Source of the DNA: Verrucomicrobiota bacterium
GTDB lineage: Bacteria; Verrucomicrobiota; Verrucomicrobiia; Limisphaerales; JACDHS01
DNA length: 33,621 bases
Direction: 5' to 3'
Assembly: GCA_013820875.1 (NCBI GenBank)
Contig: JACDHS010000053.1
Coordinates: forward strand, 1-33,621
This document shows positions 8,239 to 17,200 of this stretch, one piece after another. The notes below the pieces were generated by a model that saw nothing but the letters and a program-made list of their open reading frames with translations, was not told the origin of the DNA and did no database searches. The number at the start of each line of letters is the position of its first letter. The first letter of the stretch is position 1. Both the position numbers and the translations under genes were made by a program.

Positions 8239-9552
8239 TTACTTCTTTTCCTCATTGGCACTCTTGTCCCAGAACGCCACGGCGAACAGGATCGTAATAG
8301 CAGCAGCCATGAGACATGGGAAAAGCCAGAATTCTTTCCATTGCGCCATCGTTTCGGAAAGCAGGGTTCCGGGAGCAGTGACTGTCTCTGCAGAAAACAT
8401 TTTGCCGAATGATTGCCAAAACGTGAACGGCTCCGCGGCGGGCAGGGCCTGGGTCAGCTCATCTGACTTAGTCACCGTTTCGCCGAACCTCGCCCCGGCA
8501 ATTCTAAATCCGAAAAACATCCCGACACCCTGGGTGAAGAACACGAGCATGGATTGAGCCTGCCCACGCGCTTCAGGGCCCGCCTGTTTGTCCGTGTAAA
8601 TGAATCCCGTCACAAAGAAGAAGTCGTAGCAGATACCGTGGAGAATGACACCGAGCATAATCATCCAGACCACCGATTCAGGAGCACCGTAAGCAAATAA
8701 CGCGTAGCGCACCACCCAGGCCAGCATCCCGATAATAATCATCCACTTCACACCGAGGCGGCGGAAAAAGAAGGGCACCAGCAACATAAAAAAGATTTCA
8801 GAGACTTGCCCCAGCACCATGGTGGAAGCAGGCGCCTTGAATCCAACGTGCGAAAGGAAGTTCGACGTGAATGCGTAGTAGTAAGCCAGCGGAATGCAGA
8901 TGAGCGTCGAGCAAAGGATAAAGACGAAGAATGCCGGTTTGCCGAGCATCTTGAACGCATCGAACATCAAGAGCGCCTTCATGTTCACCGGTTTTCCACG
9001 GGCCGGTGGAGGCGTTGCGGGCAGGAAGAACGACATCACCCCGAGCAACACGGACGACACTGCCGCCAAAATGAAAATGTTCGTGCTGGCCGACCAGTTC
9101 AAACCGCCGACAATCAATCCAGCCGCGATCCAGCCGATTGTGCCCCAGACGCGCAGCGCCGGGAACTTGTTGCGATCGTCAATATTGGTGAACGCCACCG
9201 TGTTGCTTAAGCCAAGGGTCGGCATGTAGCAAAGCATGTAACCAATGAACAGCCAGACCAACGTTCCCCCCTGCCCTTTGGCGATCAGCGCGGGTGCTGC
9301 AAATAAAAGCCCTCCCCCGACCAGGTGCAAAATGCCCATGGCTTTTTCCGAATTTAAGAAACGATCCGCGACCAACCCAAGAAACAGTGGTGCGATGATC
9401 GCTGCAATTGGCGCGCTGCCATAAGCATCACCGATGATGTTGGTAAGATTGTTGGTGGCAAGGCAAACGCCCAGCGTGGCAAACCAGCTTCCCCAGATAA
9501 AAAACTGAAGAAACATCATGATGGAGAGTTTGATGCGGATAGAAGAATTCAT
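8239..9552 (-). CDS. MFS transporter, nucleoside:H+ symporter (NupG/XapB) type
   Basis: 437 residues with about twelve hydrophobic segments, beginning MNSSIRIKLSIMMFLQFF directly before TM1 (FLQFFIWGSWFATLG). The pattern WGSWFATLG, the TM2-TM3 loop GLVADRFLNSEKAMG and the segment RVWGTIGWIAAG match the nucleoside:H+ symporter family of the major facilitator superfamily, inner-membrane proteins that import nucleosides by proton symport. The frame is open 22 codons further upstream (to 9618), but those residues are not family-like and the Met at 9552 abuts TM1, so I use 9552. In Verrucomicrobia this family is often annotated simply as MFS transporter and its substrate may be a sugar derivative, especially given the isomerase-like gene 30 nt downstream. 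Confidence 0.85.
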   Translation of the reverse strand: MNSSIRIKLSIMMFLQFFIWGSWFATLGVCLATNNLTNIIGDAYGSAPIAAIIAPLFLGLVADRFLNSEKAMGILHLVGGGLLFAAPALIAKGQGGTLVWLFIGYMLCYMPTLGLSNTVAFTNIDDRNKFPALRVWGTIGWIAAGLIVGGLNWSASTNIFILAAVSSVLLGVMSFFLPATPPPARGKPVNMKALLMFDAFKMLGKPAFFVFILCSTLICIPLAYYYAFTSNFLSHVGFKAPASTMVLGQVSEIFFMLLVPFFFRRLGVKWMIIIGMLAWVVRYALFAYGAPESVVWMIMLGVILHGICYDFFFVTGFIYTDKQAGPEARGQAQSMLVFFTQGVGMFFGFRIAGARFGETVTKSDELTQALPAAEPFTFWQSFGKMFSAETVTAPGTLLSETMAQWKEFWLFPCLMAAAITILFAVAFWDKSANEEKK

Positions 9553-9565
9553 AAACGGTAGCGCG

Positions 9566-9594
9566 AAAATAGGAAAACCCCTTCCAAGTGGCAA
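9566..9594 (-). promoter_or_regulatory. Candidate sigma70-type promoter for the MFS/isomerase pair
   Basis: On the minus strand TTGCCA (9594-9589) is followed after 17 nt by TATTTT (9571-9566), 5/6 and 4/6 matches to the -35 and -10 consensus. The predicted transcript would start about 7 nt ahead of the ATG at 9552, that is nearly leaderless, and would exclude the longer 9618 start. It is a consensus match only. Confidence 0.3.
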
Positions 9595-9640
9595 GCGCGG
9601 AGAGTTTGAGATATGCAATTACCAGAATCCGGCACTGGGG

Positions 9641-9856
9641 TTATTTTTCATCATCAGCCTGGTCGGGATCTGTGCCGGGGGGAAGGTCTTCGAATTGCAG
9701 GAAGTGTTCGGGCCGCAGCGGTTCTGAAACTTTGTTCTCTTCACTGAACCATTTACCAAGATCCAACAGTTTGCAGCGGTGCGAACAGAATGGTCCATAT
9801 TTTCCCTCGAACCAATTCCCCGCTTTCTTGCAAGTTGGACACTTCGCCGGTTTCAT
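9641..9856 (-). CDS. yacG: DNA gyrase inhibitor YacG (zinc-finger protein)
   Basis: A 71-residue protein with the YacG zinc knuckle: C6-P-T-C9 and C24-S-H-R-C28 in the setting KAGNWFEGKYGPFCSHRCK, then LDLGKWFSEE, the conserved segment of the family. Length fits (usually about 60-70). In E. coli YacG binds GyrB and blocks DNA binding by gyrase. The acidic tail (DPDQADDEK) is typical. It lies alone between the MFS transporter (88 nt downstream) and the siroheme-decarboxylase-like gene, with the TTTACCG array about 100-180 nt ahead of its start. coaE, its frequent neighbour in proteobacteria, is absent. No good Shine-Dalgarno is visible. Confidence 0.92.
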   Translation of the reverse strand: MKPAKCPTCKKAGNWFEGKYGPFCSHRCKLLDLGKWFSEENKVSEPLRPEHFLQFEDLPPGTDPDQADDEK

Positions 9857-9951
9857 GAGTCAAGACCGCCCAAGTGCAGCACGGGTACCGCTCCATCGTG
9901 TAAATGACTCGTTTTGCGCATGTTTCAAAGCGGGTCAAAATTGTTCAAAAC

Positions 9952-10037
9952 TTTACCGTTTTTTACCGTTTTTTACCGCTCTTTGTTCTTTACCGTTTGT
10001 TTACCATTTCTTTACCGGTTTTTACCGATCTTTACCG
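9952..10037. repeat. Helically spaced array of eight TTTACCG heptamers
   Basis: TTTACCG (one copy TTTACCA) begins at 9952, 9962, 9972, 9989, 10000, 10011, 10021 and 10031. The steps are 10, 10, 17, 11, 11, 10 and 10 bp, so most copies lie on one face of the helix. The rest of 9857-10080 holds no gene I can support. The array sits between the 3' end of the Lrp/AsnC-like gene and the start of yacG, both on the minus strand, and reads CGGTAAA in that direction. It could be a repeated protein-binding site, phased T-tracts bending the DNA, or simply an expanded satellite. Confidence 0.9.
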
Positions 10038-10080
10038 GCAACCCAACGGGTGTCTGCGGTAAGCGATTCATTCTGCTTTA

Positions 10081-11211
10081 CTATTCGCGCATGTCATCAG
10101 GATTCAAACCCGCGCTCGCACACCATTCGCGATAGGCAAAGGGTGAGATTTCGGATGGCTTGATTTCGCTGCGCCCGCCCCAGAAAACATTCGTGTAGCT
10201 GACCGGAATTCCGCAGTTCTTCAAATGCTCGTCAATGGCGGCTTTGTGAGCGAGCACCATCGGTTTCTCCATTCCATGAGCAACACCCATGACATTGACG
10301 TCATGAAACTCCGGCCCCCCTTCGCGCCAGTAAGCATGGGTCATGATGTAATGACGTCCGACTTCCCTGCCCGCTTCGATTTCCCGCCCCGGCGGCACGG
10401 CCCAATGAAACAAGGCATTGAACCGCGTGACGCGATCCCCGTCTTTCAAGGTTTTAACATGTTCCAGGAAGGTGGAAAAGCGGCCGACGATATTTCGGCG
10501 ATTCAGGTCTTCAGCAACTTCGATGAATGTTTCCAATGGAACATCGGCTTCCGCTGCGCGAGCGCGCCAGATATCCGGCACGATTTCTTCCGACTTAAAC
10601 TCGCGTTTCAATACCGTCAGGATACGCCATTCGAGTTCATTCAAAGTGGCAATGGAAACCTCGGTAACATTCGCCGGCACTTCAGCCTTCGCTCCCGGTT
10701 CCATGCCGCGACGACGAATATGGCCCACGCCAAGCGCAAACAAACGCTTAGCCGGCATGAGACGGTAATGCACAGCACCGGTTTGTTGCATCAGGAACTC
10801 GCAATGTTTCCGCAATGAATAGCCCTGTGGAACCTTGAGCGTTGTCCAGAGTTTATAATTCGAACCGGGGGTTACTGCATCCGTTGAACGAGTGACCACA
10901 TGTCCGGAAAAAGGATCCTGCTGGAACATGTAATCGAACGCAGCATCCAACTTCTCCTGCGGCACTTCCCACGCGACCAGGGAACCTTGAGCGAGATTGG
11001 TAGCCAGCAACGTCTGGCGCACCCGGCGGATCGTTCCCCCTTCCAGCATGGCCCGAATGCGCTCGATGACTACCGGGAGTTCAACTCCCGATTGCCGTGA
11101 AATCTCCCCCAACGGATCGCGTTGGAATCCCTGGATCTTATCTTCGGAGACAGCGAGAATTTTCTGATTGATCGGGTCACTTATTTCAAACGGCACACTG
11201 ATCGAATTCAT
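10081..11211 (-). CDS. Two-domain Lrp/AsnC-fold protein, siroheme decarboxylase-like (AhbA/B, NirDL type)
   Basis: 376 residues made of two tandem Lrp/AsnC-type halves, each with a helix-turn-helix-like region followed by an alpha/beta domain. In the first half VVTRSTDAV...NYKLWTTLKVP matches the position of the EYNLWFTL segment in siroheme decarboxylases. In the second, MTHAYWRE around H292 and DVNVMGVAHG resemble the THxYxR...HG motif of AhbB/NirL. Those enzymes remove two acetate side chains from siroheme on the way to heme or heme d1. A fused NirDL-like arrangement fits the length. No other heme or denitrification gene is nearby, so it may instead be a haem-sensing regulator or a repurposed homologue. 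The start at 11209-11211 follows the stop of the giant protease by 56 nt, with a weak AGGT ahead of the ATG. Confidence 0.65.
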   Translation of the reverse strand: MNSISVPFEISDPINQKILAVSEDKIQGFQRDPLGEISRQSGVELPVVIERIRAMLEGGTIRRVRQTLLATNLAQGSLVAWEVPQEKLDAAFDYMFQQDPFSGHVVTRSTDAVTPGSNYKLWTTLKVPQGYSLRKHCEFLMQQTGAVHYRLMPAKRLFALGVGHIRRRGMEPGAKAEVPANVTEVSIATLNELEWRILTVLKREFKSEEIVPDIWRARAAEADVPLETFIEVAEDLNRRNIVGRFSTFLEHVKTLKDGDRVTRFNALFHWAVPPGREIEAGREVGRHYIMTHAYWREGGPEFHDVNVMGVAHGMEKPMVLAHKAAIDEHLKNCGIPVSYTNVFWGGRSEIKPSEISPFAYREWCASAGLNPDDMRE

Positions 11212-11267
11212 TCGGACCTATTTAACTACGGTTACCTGGGGTTGACGATTTATTAAACAATCCGGCC

Positions 11268-14200
11268 TTACGGCTCTGAAGGTGGCGGCACCTGAATCAC
11301 ACGATAGAACTGCATTGATGCACCTTCTATTGGTGGTGAAACATAGTCAGATACTGAGCCAACAGCAGTGATTACTTCCTCAGTGACCCAAGTAATCAGA
11401 TCAGTTGAAACCTGAATCTCATAAGTTTGACCAGGCACACTGTTCCACTGGAACTTGACGGAACCATCCTCAATCACTGGTCCGCTGATGATCTGCAACG
11501 GCTGACCACTCAGGAGAACACCGTTGGGCGATGAAACGACGGCGTGGATCGTGAAATCCAGATCAAATGCTTCATTGTTCGGAACGGCCAAATACCAGGT
11601 TCCATTGAGCTCAGGCAAGCTGCCGTTGGTGTTAATGACAATCTGTTCCGGACTGATTCCAGCATTGCTGCTGATCCAGTCGTAATTATCGAGTGTCGGT
11701 AAATCGCCAAACCGCACAAGGAGATCCCCGTCGCCCGAGAGGTTGAATAGTTCAAACAACACTGAAGAATTCGTCTGATCAATCACGAAACTATAGAAGT
11801 TGGTGATCGCTGTTCCAGTTCCAGCGATGCCATTGGTTGGCGCCCCGGAGATTAACGGAATGATGTTTATTGGAGGCTGCTGTATTTCGGGCGAAACAGA
11901 GGCCTGGATCGTGAAATCCACATCGAACGCTTCGTTGTTCACCACCACGAGATACCAGGTCCCATTCAAGTCGGGCGGGAACATGCCACCATCCACAAGA
12001 ATTTCTTCCGGAAAAGTCCCCTCATCAGGGTTGGCGATATCGTGGTTCGCACGAGTGGGGAAAGATCCCCGACTTACGAGCAAATCAACGTCTCCGGTGA
12101 GATCAAAGATTTCGAACAATGCCGATGAATTGGTCTGATCAATGACAAAACGGTAATAGTTGGTCAGCAACGTTCCTGTATATGAAATACCATTCACCGG
12201 AACACCTGGTGTAAGGTCAATGATATTGAAATCGCTTTCGAAGTACTCGGTAGCCTTCACTGAGTAATCCACAGGCACGGGTTCAAGGTTGAGAACACCA
12301 ATGTACCAGGTTCCCGGCCCCAGATTGACCGGCGTTGAACTTGATGAGACGACAATCAATTCATCCGAGTTCCCAATGTTCTGACTACCATAATGGTAAC
12401 TACTGTAACTGGGCACCGGCGCTCCATATCTAATGTAGAGATCCGCGTTTCCAGTCAGGTTCAGCAATTCAAACGTAGCCATGAGGGCTCCGGGTGAAAC
12501 GTTAAACTGGAAGTACTGCATCGCATTTCCAGAAGGAGCGTTCGTGTTAAATGCGATCGCATTCGTCAGTGCTGGAATACCGGCAACAAAGTTGTCCACA
12601 AAATCGAATTTAACGAGCACCGTGAAGTTATTGCTGTCGGTAGGATTTACGTTTCGAACTCCTAAATAATAGCGCTGCCCCGGCTGCAGTAATGGGGCAC
12701 TCGTTGTATCGAGAGTTCGACTGGGGGTCGGAGTTTGCAGAAGACTGAAATCTCCGAACCCAAGGCCGGTTGGTGGGGTGCTTTGGTTAAACAGCAACTC
12801 AAGTTGCCCACCCGTCAGACTGGTCAAAAAGTTAGTGGCGTGGGCTGCCGAAACCGGAACATCTACGACGAAATAACGGATCTCATTTGAAACTACAGTG
12901 CCCGTGGCTGTAACACCGTTCAGCAACAACTGTGGCGTTGGCGCTGTGGTCGTATCGCCCAGAATGGTTAACTGCAACTGCCAACTAATGATGTTAGCGT
13001 TGATCTCGGCACCGAGGCGATTATCCCAAACTTCGAGGATCCAGTCGCCTTTGGCAGGTTCTCCCGTCAACAGGCGAAGAGATTCTTCAGGGTAGAAATA
13101 ATTACCTGAAACCCTCTGTATGAGAGTCATCCCATCAATCCAAACACCATTCGTGAGCGCCGCAATATCTATGGTAAAATCTGTGCCTTCCGGTTGGAAG
13201 AAAGTCCTGAAGGTATTCCAATTCGGTTCCGGCGTCAGAGTAGTAAGCACCCCATCTATGATGATTGTTGCCCGTGCAGGTGCATCGGTGGGATCGCTTG
13301 AGTCCGCAGGTGTTCTGTAACTAAATTTTAGTTCATAGGAGGTTCCTGGTCCATTCGTATAAGAACGGGTAATCGCGCCCAACGGTTCATTCGCCCCACC
13401 AAGCAAGTTATTCAGGGATAGAACGTTTGCCCCATCCACGGCCAAAGGCGTTGTCACCACGCTGGCGTTAGGCGAAGTGACAGTCCAGTCTTCAACGACA
13501 CTTCCCGGAGGGACCTCCCCTGGGGGAATACCTTCAAAGCTGTTTTCAGATCGGGTAGTGACAAAAGCTCCCAAATTGGTTGCACCAAAAGGAGGTAGAG
13601 CAAATTTGATCAATTCGGGGAATAGATTCGTGTTTTCAGTAAACACAATATGACTCACCGGTGAAAAAATCGCCTCCTCGAGCAAGAAGAAGTTGTCGAT
13701 GAGCATGTTGGCAGTCAATCCGTCTATTTTCAACGAGGTGCCCACTCCAGCACCAACAAATGGAATGCTGTTCATTTGCCAACCGGCTGTTCCGGAATGC
13801 ACTACCGGAGCCAAGCTCCCTACCTGAACTCGAGCGGTGGGAGGAAACGTATTTGTTGGGCTCGCACGATAGATATAATTCAAGGTGTATTGCCGGCCTG
13901 GTTGAGTCGGCAAAGTCCTTGAGATTGAACCGCTCCTAAGTTCGAGGTATTTATCTCCTTGCTGCGCAATTGCGTTGTCACTGGTGACGGTAACCTGGTT
14001 GCTAACAACACTCCATCCTTGAAATGTATTGGGGGCGGAGACGTTACCCGTAAAGCTTCCTTCGAACTTACTTATATTCAGATTAACATCCTGATCGAAG
14101 GTCGTTGAATCGCCTCCCAATCCTGTTGTGCTTAAACCACCTCGATTTTCGAAGAGCAAAATACGTGTTCCACTTGGGCTCACGAGATGCAAAGACAGAT

Positions 14201-17200
14201 CTGACACGCGCGGATGGTCTATCCGAACGCCGACCTGGACATCGCCGACCAGGCCAGTATTGGTCACAGTAATTACCGAGTTGGTGTAGGCATCATCAAT
14301 GAGGGGTGCTCCATTTGTCATGCCATAGGTCTTGTAGGTTACGTCCGACAGGTCCAATCCAATTCGAGTGAACCAGCATACCGGATCAATCACGTTCGCC
14401 CCGGGATTTCGATACATGATGTAATAAACACCCGGGGTGAGAGGTGGCAGGTCTCCAGTTCCAATGCGTAAAGCTCCGCCTGGCGCGTTAAAGATCGCTT
14501 TGTAATCGTAGTCCGCAATCGTGGGCAACGCTTCTCTGCGCACGTAAACTTCAATCGTCCCTCCGCCAGTGAAAGAGACATTAACGGTCAGGTTCGTGGC
14601 AAAGTTTGGAACAGTGACGGCATCGTACCTTTGATTATTAGCAAAAATCGGTTTACAAACGGGTTTGCGAATAATTTCAGACCCACCATTGCTTGAGTCA
14701 TCCTCCGGCTGAGGTTCAATGTAGAAACTGAAGTTCAAGACCTGACCAGTGTGAGTGAGTGCATTGTCAGAAACCGTAAAAAACCACAAACCACGAGTCT
14801 TTTCGCCAACGAAATCTGCCAGACTACCCGGCCCATCAGATGGATGCGCATAAGGGGTATCTCCTTCGTTCAAATCATTATAAATATTCTCGATAATGCC
14901 GCTCGATTGCCCACCAGGAAACCCATGATTATTCAAGATAACGGATTTGCCGATTCCCTGTTTGTAAAGCACTCCGACAAGATCTCCAAATAGTTGATGG
15001 TCAAATTCGTTGGTAACAATAATTCTGCGAATTGTGCGATCAAACGGCACAATGCCAAAAACATCGGTATGGCCTGGAGCATCGGGCGAACCGTCTTTGA
15101 TTTCTGCTGGTATGGGAAAGAAAAGGGGAACTACGTTTCCATTCTCATCGCTGGCAAAAGGTAGTTCGCTTGATATCGCGAGAATACTAAACTCTGACGC
15201 CCGCTGGTCTTCAGATTTCACCCCGATGTAATAAACCTGCCCAGGCGTCTGCGGCTCGTCTGTAAGGATGATTAATTCGTTTCCGCCACGTTCCACCGAT
15301 TTGTGTGCCAAATCAATAGCTTCAATATCTAAATTCAACAACGCCGGATCTGTTGAAACATATAGATCAATATCAGATTCCAAATTGCGCAGGCTCGGAA
15401 CCTGGTAATCCCTGACATTAATACCAGACAAATTGATTCCTCCAAAGACTGCAAATGCAACGTTCGAATAACCGAAAGTGTTGGTGAAGGCATAAAATAA
15501 CCACTGATTCAAAGTTCCGTTTGTTTGCACCTCATACGGGTTGTTGGCCCCCACGCGCTGCTCCATCATTATAGAGAATGAATATCCTTCACCTGCTGCG
15601 CCGCCGTTCAGGTTGGTCATTGACGTTACGTTCGCCTGAATATCGGCGGTGATAACCAGATTACTGAGAGTAATCGCATTTGTAATGGTGAGATCCCCGA
15701 TGGAAACAACGAGAGCGTAGTCTTGCTTGATTCCGTTTGTTTGCGCCGTCACAGCGTTCACATTGACTCGTCGTCCGATGATACTCACCGCATAGCGCGC
15801 ATTCAGAGGACCATTCAGGTAAACGTTTTCGACATTGTTAACAATGTCCCTCTCTGAATTAATGACAACAGGAGCGTTCGTGCCGTCGACAAAGAAATTA
15901 ATATCTGAATAATCCCCCCCGCCCGGAAAATTGTTACCGAAATACACGTCGCCCGTGTCCAGATTCGTCACTACCAGATCCAGATCATTGACCAACTTAA
16001 TACCGACGGCCGGGTTGCCTGGAGGATCGGTCCAAACAAGCGAAAAACGGAGGGCAGACTCTTGCGCGTCCTCAGAGAGCAGAATTTCCCGGGTGTGTTG
16101 CTCATCGGTAGCCAATGCATTTGTCTCCGATTGATCAAAAAACATGATCCCCGCTGTATTCGTTCCGCCACCGGGAAGCATCCTTCCGAGATTCGGTAAC
16201 CCCCAGCCCTGATAGTTGATATTGTTTTTGATATCCAGATCGTAGAATGGCCCTGCTGATCGAGCGCTGTTGATCAGCAAAGCTTTCATTAGTGCCGGGC
16301 TTGCGTTGCTCACTGCCGGAGATATGCGCGTCTCGAGATATTCCTGCAATAAAGCCAACATGCCGGATACCACTGGTGCGGCCATACTGGTGCCCGTTTC
16401 ATACCGGTAGTGAGGCGGCGGGCCGTTAGGGCCGATGAGATCATTATTCATCCCCTCCAGCACCTGCATTGAATCGCCCAGATTATTGGTCGTAAATAAA
16501 ACCGTTCGAATATCGAACCTAACGGTCGAAGAACTTGTATTTACGAAATCATAAAACCATTCAACGCCACTGCTGAAACCTGCATCACTGTCCTGCAGAT
16601 ACAGCGCATTCGTTCCAGAAAAATTAGCGGCATCGGTTGAAGGATTAAGAGTGAAATTGGTGTAGAGTTGTAAGGATGGGAATGGCACAGCCGAGTGTCC
16701 ATTTGGCAATGCTTCTATCCAGAATTCCACCGTATTGTTCGGAACGAAGAGTGCATAGCTGTTTGTCTGACCGGCACCAATTACCAGATTTGTAAATACG
16801 CGCCCGGAAATGTTTGTGGGATTGTAATATGAATTGGTATCCCACTGCCCCGAACGGGTGGAGACAACGAATGTTCCTGGCGCGACCACATCCGGTTTAA
16901 ATCGCCCAAAGTCTCCCTCGATGCCGATACCGACGTTGCCACGACCAGAAAACCGGGCCACCTGATTCGATGAATCAGTTAGCGGGAGGTATTCAGAATT
17001 GGTCGTCACCGTGCCAAACGAATTCGTCCGAGTAATCCGGTTGGTAATTCCTCGTGGAGATTCTATCGCCCCAACTGTTATTACGTTTTTTGCCGTCGCA
17101 GGCGAGGCAACTCTGCCGGGAAAGCCACCTGAGCCTCCACTATTACCGCCGCCACCATTCCCTGCTGCGAACACGAACAAAACAGGTTGCGATCCCGTCA

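Noticed and set aside
9952-10037. Plasmid-type iterons or a replication origin
   Set aside because: No rep gene, DnaA boxes or partition genes are nearby; the heptamers alone are not enough.
9588-10163. 191-residue plus-strand frame over yacG and the TTTACCG array
   Set aside because: It is antisense to yacG and to the 3' end of the Lrp-like gene and its composition (FYRSL, FTVFYR-like runs) follows the heptamer array.
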